A stretch of DNA of 64,000 bases from assembly GCF_034347425.1 (NCBI RefSeq), contig NZ_CP133779.1, forward strand, positions 1,240,001 to 1,304,000, read 5' to 3'. This DNA is from Undibacterium sp. CCC3.4. GTDB taxonomy: Bacteria; Pseudomonadota; Gammaproteobacteria; Burkholderiales; Burkholderiaceae_D. Below are positions 26,416 to 35,588 of the stretch, in pieces; within the stretch, counting starts at the first letter, position 1, and the number at the start of each line of letters is the position of its first letter. The translations under genes and the position numbers were made by a program. Under the pieces are notes generated by a model. It made no database searches. It had not been told where the DNA came from and worked only from the letters and a program-made list of their open reading frames with translations.

Positions 26416-29400
26416 TTATGCCAGTTGTCGCAGTTCGCGCAAAGCCACCGAGACCGGTGCCAGATCGGCCGCTTGGGCGCTGATCAGCGCCAGCAAACCG
26501 GTCAGGCGCTCCACCACGGCCGCATTGCGCTCATGCCAAGCACTCAGTTCTTCCTGCCGCGATAACAAACCACGCGTGATTTGAGTAGCGATCGAATACA
26601 CATCGTCACGCGCACTGCCACGCGCCTGGGTTTGCCACAGTGTTTCGGTTGGCAAGCGATTGATTTGACTGCGCCAGCCACTCAAGCCGAGCGCATCGTC
26701 GACCCCAAAATAGCTGCGGGCGACTTGTTCGAGATTGCTGCCGGTAAGCGCGGCCAGATCGACCAGATCGAGCGCCGGGAACAGGTACTCGAGCGCGCTG
26801 AGGTTTTGCGCCAAACTGGTTTCAACACCGGCGGCGGCAAGCGTCGCGGCGTCGTTCTGCCAAGCCGTGTAGGCGGCCGGCGGTAACCAATCATTCAATT
26901 GCGAACGCAATTCGCGCGCCGCCGGTTGGTAGCGCTGAATCAGGGTCGGCAGATCGCTGCTCTGTGCACGGATGCGCAACATCCAACGTGAAGCACGTTG
27001 GGTGATGGCGATCAGCTTGCTCAGTAAATCGAGCTGTAAGGTGGCGTCGACGACGTAGTCGAGCACATCGATCTGATCCCATAATACTTCGAGGTCGAAA
27101 ATTTCACGCGCCAAGGTGAAGGCACGGATCACATCGGCCGCGCCGGCCGCCGCTTCGGTGGCGATGAAATTGACGAAGGTCGCGCCAACCCGATTGAGCA
27201 CGGTGTTGGTGATGTAGGTGGCGACGATTTCACGCTTCAGGGGATGGACGGCAATCGCGGCCGGAAAGCGTTCGGACAAAACCTGCGGGAAATAGGCTTT
27301 GAGAGCACTGCTGAAGAACGGGTCATCCGGCAGATTGCTGGCCACCAAATCGTCGAATACCGACATTTTGGCGTACGCGAGCACGACTGCGCCTTCCGGT
27401 GCGGTCAAGCCCTGTTTGCGGCCCTTGCGGTGGAAAATTTCGTCATCGCTAGGCAGGTATTCGATGGCGCGATTAAGGCGGCCCTGCTTTTCCAAGGATT
27501 GCATCAAGCGTTGCTGACCATCGAGTACATACAGAGGACGGTGGACGGCGATGTCGAGTGCCTGCGACTGATAGTAATTATCGGTCAGCACCAGATGACC
27601 GACTTCGTCGGTCATCGAGGCGAGCAAATCATTGCGCTGTTTGAGCGTGAGGTCACCAGCTTCGACGATGGCACCGAGCAGAATTTTAATATTGACTTCA
27701 TGATCGGAGCAATCGACCCCGGCGGAATTGTCGATCGCATCGGTATAGATGCGCCCGCCTTTTTGGGCGAATTCGATGCGACCGTTTTGGGTACAGCCGA
27801 GGTTACCGCCTTCAGCCAGCACTTTGCAACGCAAGTCATTGCCATTGACACGGAACGCGTCGCCGGCTTTATCTCCAACTTGGGCATGGCTTTCGAAGGT
27901 GGCTTTGACGTAGGTGCCAATGCCGCCGTTGTAGAGCAGATCGACCGGTGCTTGTAAAATTACGCGTAACAATTCTACTGGCGTGAGTTCGGCCTGGCTG
28001 ATGCCGAGTACGGCGCGGGCCTGCTCGCTGAGTTTGATCGATTTGGCGCCGCGCAGATACACGCCACCGCCGGCTGAAATCAGGCTCTTGTCGTAGTCAT
28101 CCCAGCTCGAACGCGGCAAATTGAACAAGCGTTGACGCTCGGCGAATGAAGCGGCGGCATCGGGCGAGGGATCGATGAAGATGTGTCGATGATCGAAGGC
28201 CGCCACCAGTTCGATATGCTCTGACAGCAGCATGCCGTTGCCGAACACATCGCCCGACATGTCGCCGATACCAGCGACGCTGAAGGCCGTCTCTTGGGTG
28301 TTCACGCCAACGGAGCGGAAATGGCGTTTCACCGATTCCCAGGCACCGCGGGCGGTGATGCCCATTTTTTTATGGTCATAACCAACCGAACCGCCGGAAG
28401 CGAAGGCGTCACCAAGCCAGAAACCGTAGTCGGCCGATACGCTGTTGGCGATATCGGAGAAGGTCGCCGTGCCTTTGTCGGCCGCTACCACCAGATACGG
28501 ATCATCGGCATCATGGCGCACCACCTGGGCTGGCGCGACGATGCTGCCTTTGACGATGTTGTCGGTGATGTCGAGCAGACCGGAGAGGAAGATCTTGTAG
28601 CAGGCAATGCCTTCGGCTTGAAAGGCTTCGCGCTCAGTCGCAGGCGGCGCATTTTTAAGCACGAAGCCACCTTTCGAACCGACTGGCACGATAACGGTGT
28701 TTTTAACTTGCTGAGCCTTGACCAAGCCCAGCACTTCGGTACGAAAATCTTCGCGCCGATCAGACCAGCGCAAGCCCCCGCGCGCGACCTTACCGCCACG
28801 TAAATGGACCCCTTCGACGCGTGGTGAATACACCCAAATTTCAAACAAGGGTTTCGGTTCCGGCACGCCCGGCACTTCGCGCGGGTTGAGCTTGAAACTC
28901 ATGTAGGGTTTGAACGCACCGCTGGCATCGGTTTGCCACAAATTGGTACGCAGGGTCGCCATGATGGTGGCAAAAAATTGCCGCAAAATGCGATCTTCGT
29001 CGAGGCTGGCGACCTGCGCCAGTTGGGCTTCGAGTTGTTGAGCGATGTGTTGCTGCGCCGAGGCGCGGTCGCCGGCAAAGTCGGGTTTGAAACGGGCACC
29101 AAACAGTTCGGCAATCAATTGCGTGATGCCGGCATTTTTGTTCAAGGCCGTTTCGATATAGCTTTGGCTGTATGCGAAACCGAGTTGTTTGAAATAACGC
29201 GAACAGGCACGTAACACTGCAATCGAGCGCGCATCGAGCGCGGTATTGAGCACCAGACGGTTGAGATCGTCACTCTCGACTTCGCCGCGCCAGGCTTGCG
29301 AAAACAAGGTTTCAAAGCGCGCCTTGATAGCGGCCAAATCACTTTTCGGCGGCAATTGCAAACCGAGATCATGGATCCACAGTGGTTCGCTGCCAGCGGT

Positions 29401-31173
29401 GATTTGATACGGATGCTCGTCGAGCACGCGCGCGCCCATATGTTCAAGGACCGGCAAAGAATCGGATAAGGCAACTTTGCTGGTATTGTAGATTTTAAAG
29501 CGCAGCATGCCGGCATCGGCATCGAGCGGACGATACAGCTTGACGACCATGGGCGCAGTGGCACACAGACCGGCCAGCATTTCGGCATCTTCGGCCCCGA
29601 CCAGGGCGGAAAAATCTTCGCGGTAGGCGGTTGGAAAGGCGTTGGCGAAGCGGTGTGCCAAGGCCAGACCCAGACCTTCGCCATGGGTGCGCAGCAGTTC
29701 GGTGGTGCAGTCATCTTCCCAACGCTGCGCCAGTCTGGCGACGCGCGCTTCGAGCGCGGCCAAATTGATATTTTGCGGCGCCCGTTCTTTGGCGCGTACT
29801 TGGTAGTGAATTCGCGCCAGCGGGCTGTCGGTCAGCATGGGGGTGAATTCTATCGATTCGCCGTTCAAGGCTATCATCAGTTCATTGCTGACTTTGACGC
29901 GCAATTCGGTGTTGTAACGGTCACGCGGCACGAACACTTGGGCCGAGGTGAAGCGACCGAAGGGATCACGCCGCAGGAACAAGCGAGTCCGCTGACGCTC
30001 TTGCAAACGCAAGATGCCGATGGCATGCTCGGTCAGGGTGGCGGTGTCGATCTGGAATAATTCGTCGCGCGGGTAATCGTCGAGAATCGCTTGCAAGGCC
30101 TTGGCGGCATGACTTTGCGGGACCACGCCGGCACTGGCCATGACGGCGGCAACGCGTTGCCGTACTTGGGGAATTTGGTCGACCGGTGCCGCATAAGCGG
30201 CTGAGGTGTAGAGCCCCATGAAGCGCGATTCACCGATGACTTTGCCGCTGTCATCATAGCGTTTAATAGCGACATAATCGAGCCAGGCCGGACGGTGTAC
30301 GGTGGAACGCGTCATCGCCTTGGTGACTAACACGGTTTCATCCGATTCCATGATGGCCAGTACTTCCGGTGGCAAATGGGCCATGCTGGTTTGTACTTTG
30401 CCACGCAAAATACCAAGACCTGATTCGGCAATCGCGACCAGACTGACATGCTCGCCATCGCGTTTGAGATCGTAGTCACGCGCACCGAGGAAGGTGAAAT
30501 GGCGGTCTTCCAGCCAACGCAGGAAGGCCACACCTTCATTGCCGCATTCGGCCGGCGCATGGGTTTCACAGGCGCTGCAGACGCTGTGCACGCGTTCTAG
30601 CATGGCCGGCCAGTCGGCCACGGCACTCGATACGTCGACTAACACTTGATGCAGTTCTGCGGCCAAGGCTTGCTGATCTGTCAGGTTGACGATGCGGTCG
30701 CATTCGACCATGATCAGCGATTCCACCGGGTCATGGCGACCGGCGCTTTTTGCTGCGGCAACCGTGCTGACTGCGGCGATGTCACCACCGGCCTTGCGAC
30801 TCACGCTCATGAGCGGATGCACGATCCAATGCGCGGTGCGGCCGCTGCGGTTGATCGCCATGGTGACCGAATCAACCAGGAAAGGCATGTTTTCATTGAC
30901 GATCTGTACCACCGTGTGTTCGCTGACAAAACCGTCTTCAGCCAGGGTGGGATTGAACACGCGGATGCGGGCACTGCCAGCAGTACCGGCGGCATCGAGC
31001 AAACGCCAGTGAGCATTGGCTTGGGCAAACAGGGTCGCCGGGCCGCGCGCGATGATTTCATCGGGATCAGTATGGTCGAAATAAGTAGAAAGAAAACTAC
31101 CTTGGCGTTCGGCTGCGGGGCCAGGGTGAGCTTGCGCGTAAGCGAGTAGCTCGGCGAAGTGCGTGATGGTCAT
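26416..31173 (-). CDS. gdhB: NAD-specific glutamate dehydrogenase, large (180 kDa) type
   Basis: This 1,585-residue enzyme converts glutamate to 2-oxoglutarate and ammonia. The length matches the L_180 class. The N-terminal 700 residues are the regulatory region of this class. The catalytic core follows, with GGLRWSDRREDFRTEVLGLV and VKNTVIVPVGSKGGFVLK near residues 785-840, and a nucleotide-binding segment with LAEGGNLGCTQNGRIEFAQK. The start codon has AGGAGAACGC in front. It is probably monocistronic. It would link amino-acid breakdown with the nearby nitrogen genes, though no regulatory site was seen. Confidence 0.93.
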   Translation of the reverse strand: MTITHFAELLAYAQAHPGPAAERQGSFLSTYFDHTDPDEIIARGPATLFAQANAHWRLLDAAGTAGSARIRVFNPTLAEDGFVSEHTVVQIVNENMPFLVDSVTMAINRSGRTAHWIVHPLMSVSRKAGGDIAAVSTVAAAKSAGRHDPVESLIMVECDRIVNLTDQQALAAELHQVLVDVSSAVADWPAMLERVHSVCSACETHAPAECGNEGVAFLRWLEDRHFTFLGARDYDLKRDGEHVSLVAIAESGLGILRGKVQTSMAHLPPEVLAIMESDETVLVTKAMTRSTVHRPAWLDYVAIKRYDDSGKVIGESRFMGLYTSAAYAAPVDQIPQVRQRVAAVMASAGVVPQSHAAKALQAILDDYPRDELFQIDTATLTEHAIGILRLQERQRTRLFLRRDPFGRFTSAQVFVPRDRYNTELRVKVSNELMIALNGESIEFTPMLTDSPLARIHYQVRAKERAPQNINLAALEARVARLAQRWEDDCTTELLRTHGEGLGLALAHRFANAFPTAYREDFSALVGAEDAEMLAGLCATAPMVVKLYRPLDADAGMLRFKIYNTSKVALSDSLPVLEHMGARVLDEHPYQITAGSEPLWIHDLGLQLPPKSDLAAIKARFETLFSQAWRGEVESDDLNRLVLNTALDARSIAVLRACSRYFKQLGFAYSQSYIETALNKNAGITQLIAELFGARFKPDFAGDRASAQQHIAQQLEAQLAQVASLDEDRILRQFFATIMATLRTNLWQTDASGAFKPYMSFKLNPREVPGVPEPKPLFEIWVYSPRVEGVHLRGGKVARGGLRWSDRREDFRTEVLGLVKAQQVKNTVIVPVGSKGGFVLKNAPPATEREAFQAEGIACYKIFLSGLLDITDNIVKGSIVAPAQVVRHDADDPYLVVAADKGTATFSDIANSVSADYGFWLGDAFASGGSVGYDHKKMGITARGAWESVKRHFRSVGVNTQETAFSVAGIGDMSGDVFGNGMLLSEHIELVAAFDHRHIFIDPSPDAAASFAERQRLFNLPRSSWDDYDKSLISAGGGVYLRGAKSIKLSEQARAVLGISQAELTPVELLRVILQAPVDLLYNGGIGTYVKATFESHAQVGDKAGDAFRVNGNDLRCKVLAEGGNLGCTQNGRIEFAQKGGRIYTDAIDNSAGVDCSDHEVNIKILLGAIVEAGDLTLKQRNDLLASMTDEVGHLVLTDNYYQSQALDIAVHRPLYVLDGQQRLMQSLEKQGRLNRAIEYLPSDDEIFHRKGRKQGLTAPEGAVVLAYAKMSVFDDLVASNLPDDPFFSSALKAYFPQVLSERFPAAIAVHPLKREIVATYITNTVLNRVGATFVNFIATEAAAGAADVIRAFTLAREIFDLEVLWDQIDVLDYVVDATLQLDLLSKLIAITQRASRWMLRIRAQSSDLPTLIQRYQPAARELRSQLNDWLPPAAYTAWQNDAATLAAAGVETSLAQNLSALEYLFPALDLVDLAALTGSNLEQVARSYFGVDDALGLSGWRSQINRLPTETLWQTQARGSARDDVYSIATQITRGLLSRQEELSAWHERNAAVVERLTGLLALISAQAADLAPVSVALRELRQLA

Positions 31174-31357
31174 GCGTTCTCCTATGTGTGTGTGAAGAGA
31201 CGAGAAATCGGTTTTGCAAGATTGTTGCCGTTCAGGCTAAGGTCTCCTTAGGCAGTATCCTCTAATTCCTCTCTGCCAACAAATACCTGTGCGTTTTTTT
31301 GACAAACGACTTAGTCGGCTTGACCTCAGCGCGCTTTCTGAGACTCGCCGCGGATGA

Positions 31358-31397
31358 ACAAAACCCGCACTGCAGATGCTGCAGCGCGGGTTTTTGC
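31358..31397. terminator. Terminator downstream of lipoprotein gene
   Basis: AACCCGC-A-CTGCAG pairs with CTGCAG-CGCGGGTT across a three-base loop with one internal imperfection. T-tracts occur on both sides. Confidence 0.75.
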
Positions 31398-31419
31398 CGA
31401 ATGTCAGGCGCGGCTTATT

Positions 31420-33519
31420 TTAAAAGTCGTATTCGTAACTGGTCGATAAATACAAGCCATTACCACGCATGGAAGAGAGGCCAAGGAAGCTGAAATTGCC
31501 ACTGGCATTCAGGTCCGTGACCGCGGGGAACGCTACCAAAGCCACATCGGGGAACACATTCAAACTCGCACTCACGCCTGGCAACAGCGGCTTGCTGCTG
31601 GCGCTGCCGCTGACGACCGCACCGGTTTTGCTGGTCAAAATCTGTATCGTTGCGCCGGTCACAGCGGGGACGCCGTCGCGCCCGGTCCAGCTGACCGGAA
31701 AACTGGCACCACCGGCAAAAGCACTGGCACTGCTCGGTTTGAGCATAGCTAATGTCGCGGCCGAAGCATCTTGCCAGCGATAGCTACGCAGGCTGGTCGG
31801 TGTCGCCGGTGCACTTTGGGTCAGCACTTCGTAGTTGTGGCTCGGTACCGTTTTTACGCCACCCTGATAGGTGCGGATATGGTAGACGCTGAACGGTTTG
31901 ATGCTCGCAAGCTGTGCGTCAGTGAGCAGTGGAGTAAGCCAATTGACCCCGGTCGGCGCAATGAACTGGCTTTGTTTGGCAGGATCGATGGCCACCCCGG
32001 CGAAGCGGAATTTATTGGCACAATTGGCCCGTGCTTTGATACGAGTCGCCGCTACCGTGGCGTCATCGCCGCTGATATCGGTGGCCAGCAATTGCCCGCT
32101 CAAATTGAGGGTACTGCAGACACCGCTCGATGGTCGCAACAGCATGCCGGCGGCCGGCAAGCCGGGACCGGTGACGATCGCGAAGTCGACCGCCGTACCA
32201 CTTTTATCGGCCACGCCTATATCGAGCTGCAATTCCGCCGTGTAAGCATCGGTACCGGTAGTCGCATTGGCCGGGTTGAGCCAAATCCGCCGCGTTGCAT
32301 ACTGGCGTACCCGACTGAGCAGGGTGCGCTGATTGCCGACCAAACGCCAGCCTGATTCGCTGGTGCTCGGGGCGGTCACGATTTGGGCGACGGTATCGAG
32401 GCTGCCGAACAAACCATCGGAACGCACCCAGGTGAAATTGAGCCAGACTTTGTTAACATTGCCTTGGCTATCGGTGCTGTTGACACGGATGATCTGCGGC
32501 AGACTGAATACGGCATTATCCATCCCTGCATCGTTGATCAAGCTGCTGAACTGTGCGCTGCCGCTGCTGCCGCCGGCTAAATACGCCGACGGTACGCCGG
32601 CCAGTAAGGGGGCAGTCACATCGTCAACCAGTAAGCCGCCGCAATTGGCACTTTTACTGTTGCGCACCGCCACCATACTGCTGAAGCAATTTTTCAATGC
32701 AAGTTGCAAATTCGCGAGGCTTGCGGCGCTGAATGATTTTTTGGTCAAATCGACCGACACGCCACCTACCGTGGCCGTAACCGGCAATTGGGTTTTATCG
32801 CCGGTCGCGACTTGAGCCGGCGTTTGATTGACAAAGATCTGTAATTGCTTGGGCGTGTCATCGGCAGAACCGGCCATGGTCGAAATCGTGATACTGCCGC
32901 CACTGACGTCGAGATGGATGGCATCGAGCAGGGTATCTTGGGCACTGTTTCCTGCCACCAGTTTGCCCGATACCAGATCGGCACCTTGGTTGCCAGTTGC
33001 CGTCATCAAATCGCCGAGTAGCGTTTGATAGGCTTTTTTGGCATCATCGAAAGCGCTGGGATTGCTTTTTAAAATGGCTTGGAAATTGGCGAAATCGAGT
33101 CCGGCCGGATCGGCATTGGCGGTCGTGGCGACGATGGCATTCGTAATCGGTGTGATGTTGGTGGTGCCGGCAGTGCTGGTCGAGGCACTGCTCAATTGTA
33201 CCGTGGTGCCATTCGAGACGCCGCTGACAGTGAGTAAAAATGGGGCGACGAGGCCGGTGGTATCACAGACAAAGGCGGCGCTGCTGGCGTCGGTGATGCT
33301 GCAGGCTTTGCTGCCGGCGGCGCTGGTCAGGGTGACGCTGGCATTGAGTATCGCCGCGCCGGTGGCCGCTACGCCGCTGATGCTGGTCGAAACGGGTGGT
33401 ATCACCACGGGCGGTACCACGGCGACCCCCGAAGTACTGGTGGTCGAGCTACTGCCACCACCGCAAGCCGATAACAGTGCAGCGAGCACAACAGGAACAA
33501 GGATTGTTTGGTTTTTCAT
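31420..33519 (-). CDS. Large hypothetical lipoprotein
   Basis: This 699-residue protein begins with a lipoprotein signal (lipobox LLSAC, Cys19), followed by a Gly/Ser/Thr/Pro linker of about 30 residues. Residues 45-110 look like a carboxypeptidase-regulatory-like beta-sandwich (GVAATGAAILNASVTLTSAAG). The rest has no recognised domain. It ends in aromatic residues and Phe, but one barrel-like strand does not make it a porin. It is probably surface- or periplasm-facing. The gene is isolated, with a terminator behind it and a 172-base gap ahead. Confidence 0.7.
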   Translation of the reverse strand: MKNQTILVPVVLAALLSACGGGSSSTTSTSGVAVVPPVVIPPVSTSISGVAATGAAILNASVTLTSAAGSKACSITDASSAAFVCDTTGLVAPFLLTVSGVSNGTTVQLSSASTSTAGTTNITPITNAIVATTANADPAGLDFANFQAILKSNPSAFDDAKKAYQTLLGDLMTATGNQGADLVSGKLVAGNSAQDTLLDAIHLDVSGGSITISTMAGSADDTPKQLQIFVNQTPAQVATGDKTQLPVTATVGGVSVDLTKKSFSAASLANLQLALKNCFSSMVAVRNSKSANCGGLLVDDVTAPLLAGVPSAYLAGGSSGSAQFSSLINDAGMDNAVFSLPQIIRVNSTDSQGNVNKVWLNFTWVRSDGLFGSLDTVAQIVTAPSTSESGWRLVGNQRTLLSRVRQYATRRIWLNPANATTGTDAYTAELQLDIGVADKSGTAVDFAIVTGPGLPAAGMLLRPSSGVCSTLNLSGQLLATDISGDDATVAATRIKARANCANKFRFAGVAIDPAKQSQFIAPTGVNWLTPLLTDAQLASIKPFSVYHIRTYQGGVKTVPSHNYEVLTQSAPATPTSLRSYRWQDASAATLAMLKPSSASAFAGGASFPVSWTGRDGVPAVTGATIQILTSKTGAVVSGSASSKPLLPGVSASLNVFPDVALVAFPAVTDLNASGNFSFLGLSSMRGNGLYLSTSYEYDF

Positions 33520-33691
33520 CAGACACTTTCACAGTATGAACTGGCGACAAGTAGAAAAAGCGATGGGTCGCGAATCAAATCGACGCGGCCCAAGCTTCTC
33601 ATTTTAGTAAACAAGTTCACTGGAAAGAAATGCCATAAAAACAATACTCGTGTATTTAATACATTTTGGTGCTTTTATGCAACATTCATTC

Positions 33692-34189
33692 TCATTTATC
33701 ATGCAAGGAACACGCTTGTACAGTTGCTCCAAAAAAATTCTTTTGCAGTTGAAAGGCTTGCAAAATTCTTTGTCGCCCAGCTTCGTCGTCCGGTAAGGCA
33801 AACACGACTTTCAAAAATTTTACCGCCGGCGCGGCGCGACTGCTGCCGATATCGTGCGCCAGCAAATCCTGTTCGAGTAAGCTCATGACCGTCGGGCCTG
33901 GGGGGCTCTCGCTGCTGCGCATCTGCGCCAACACGTCGGCTTCGCTGATAAACACCGCTTCATGCAAGCCCTGAAATTTTTTAACCCCGCCGATATTGAC
34001 GGCAATGCCGCCGGTAATTTCAAATTCAGTCGCCGAGACTCGTTCGTAGTGGAAGGCTTCCCAGCCAGGCACGCCGCGTTTGCGTTGTGCTACTTCGGCC
34101 ATGGCAGCAGCAGCGGTACCGCCACCGTTAATCATACCGACCGGCAACATTTCAGCCAGACTGTCGGGGATGGGGGGATGCTCGCTCAT
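33692..34189 (-). CDS. Hypothetical cytoplasmic protein
   Basis: From ATG 34189 the product is 165 residues (MSEHPPIPDSLAEMLPVGMI and onward). A longer frame to 34315 is possible but its added part looks non-coding. There is no signal peptide or membrane segment. The central part (EITGGIAVNIGGVKKFQGLH) is glycine-rich beta-like. No family recognised. Confidence 0.6.
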   Translation of the reverse strand: MSEHPPIPDSLAEMLPVGMINGGGTAAAAMAEVAQRKRGVPGWEAFHYERVSATEFEITGGIAVNIGGVKKFQGLHEAVFISEADVLAQMRSSESPPGPTVMSLLEQDLLAHDIGSSRAAPAVKFLKVVFALPDDEAGRQRILQAFQLQKNFFGATVQACSLHDK

Positions 34190-34512
34190 AGCTGCAGCTT
34201 TCAGTAGGGAATGATAGCTGCTATTGTAGCCCCTACGCGCTGTAACGGCAGTGCTGACTGAGGGCGAAGCGACTGCAACACCGCGCAAGCGCGGGCCGCA
34301 GGAACTTTCCAGCAAGTTTCAGGTCTGAATCAAACGAAAAAAATGCCTACATTTCTCGTAACGGCAATCAAATTGACTGACTGCTAGCAAGAATGCCCTG
34401 ATCAAAGGTAGAATTCAGCGTCATTTAATTTGTAAACCTGCCCGCAAACAGTAAGCCGCGGGCGCAATGATAACTGTCCGCTCTACAGCGTTTCAACTTT
34501 AAGGAAAATTTC
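34190..34512. other. Intergenic region before the parvulin gene
   Basis: These 323 bases contain the promoter of the parvulin lipoprotein gene and probably that of the divergent hypothetical gene. TTGACT (about 34375) and TAGAAT (about 34411) are present but too far apart to be one promoter. No RNA gene recognised. Confidence 0.4.
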
Positions 34513-35469
34513 ATGTCGATCAAATCCCGCGTGGTATTGGGTAGTGCCGTGGCCTTGTTCGTGCTCAGCGCTTGCAATGATAAAGATAAAGCAGCCTCAG
34601 CACCGGCAGCGGCAAGCACCGCAGCTGCCACGGCGACTGAGACAAAAGAAGTGGCAGCTGCCACCGTCAATGGCACCGCCATCAGCAAAAAGCAGCTGGA
34701 CCAAATCATGCAGCAACAAGCTGCCCAAGGTATGCCGGATAATCCGGAAACCCGCAAAATGGTGATCGATAATCTGGCGATGCAAATTTTAGTCGCGCAA
34801 GAAGCGGCCACCAAGGGTCTCGATAAGGCACCGGAAGTCAAAGAGCAACTGGAAATGGCGCGTTTGTCGATTCTGGCGAATTCCTTCGTTAAAGACTACA
34901 TGAAAACGGCCGTTGTCAGCGACGAAGCACTCAAGGCTGAATACGAAAAATTCAAAGCGGCTCAAAGCGGCAATGAGTACAAAGCACGTCACATCTTGGT
35001 CGCCACCGAAGAAGAAGCCAAAGCGATTATCGCTAAGCTGAAAAAAGATCCGAAGGCATTCGAGGCTTTGGCTAAATCGAAATCCAAAGATCCTGGTTCG
35101 AAAGACAAAGGCGGCGACCTCGGCTGGTTCAATGCTAAAAATATGGTGCCGGAATTCGGTAATGCCGTGGCCAAATTGAGCAAAGGTCAAATGACTGAAG
35201 AACCGGTGAAATCGCAATTCGGTTTCCACGTCATCACCCTTGATGATACTCGTCCATTGGCGGTACCGCCGCTGGAAGAAGTCAAAGCCGGCATGTCTCA
35301 GCAGTTGCAACAGCAAAACCTGAAGAAAATGCTCGATGATTTGAAAGCCAAAGCGAAGATAGAAATTACCGCGCCACCAGCTGCAGTTGTAGCACCGGCC
35401 GCCGCTTCTGCGGCTGCTGCGCCTGCGGCATCAGCAGCACCTGCGGCCGCTTCGGCAGCGCAGAAATAA
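34513..35469 (+). CDS. Parvulin-type peptidylprolyl isomerase lipoprotein
   Basis: This 318-residue protein has a lipobox (LSAC, Cys21), so it is membrane-anchored in the periplasm. A SurA-like N-terminal helical region (about 50-140) is followed by one parvulin domain (about 155-255) with ARHILVATEEEAKAII, GSKDKGGDLGWF and SQFGFHVITLDDTR. It assists folding of exported proteins. An Ala/Pro-rich tail of about 35 residues is unusual. An AAGGAAAA ribosome site precedes the start. Confidence 0.9.
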   Translation: MSIKSRVVLGSAVALFVLSACNDKDKAASAPAAASTAAATATETKEVAAATVNGTAISKKQLDQIMQQQAAQGMPDNPETRKMVIDNLAMQILVAQEAATKGLDKAPEVKEQLEMARLSILANSFVKDYMKTAVVSDEALKAEYEKFKAAQSGNEYKARHILVATEEEAKAIIAKLKKDPKAFEALAKSKSKDPGSKDKGGDLGWFNAKNMVPEFGNAVAKLSKGQMTEEPVKSQFGFHVITLDDTRPLAVPPLEEVKAGMSQQLQQQNLKKMLDDLKAKAKIEITAPPAAVVAPAAASAAAAPAASAAPAAASAAQK

Positions 35470-35480
35470 GCAGTCCCCCG

Positions 35481-35505
35481 ACCGGGCCCGCGTGCGGGCC
35501 CGGTT
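35481..35505 (+). terminator. GC-rich hairpin after the parvulin gene
   Basis: CCGGGCCCGC and GCGGGCCCGG pair over a two-base gap (effectively a four-base loop). The following T content is weak (TTATCTGT), so read-through into the next gene is possible. Confidence 0.7.
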
Positions 35506-35588
35506 ATCTGTACCCCGACTCCGCCTCGGACTGGGTCCTCCTCCGCAGGCATGCGTCATCGATGTGTCGCCATTTCCTACGGAACTCC

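Noticed and set aside
27244..27957. 237-codon plus-strand frame inside the glutamate dehydrogenase gene
   Set aside because: It lies wholly antisense to a highly conserved enzyme. Its composition reflects the codon bias of the opposite strand.
31420..33519. Large lipoprotein as an outer-membrane porin
   Set aside because: It ends in Phe with an aromatic strand, but lacks the regular alternating barrel strands and has a lipobox.
34375..34416. Promoter from TTGACT and TAGAAT before the parvulin gene
   Set aside because: The spacing is about 30 bases, too long for a standard sigma-70 promoter.
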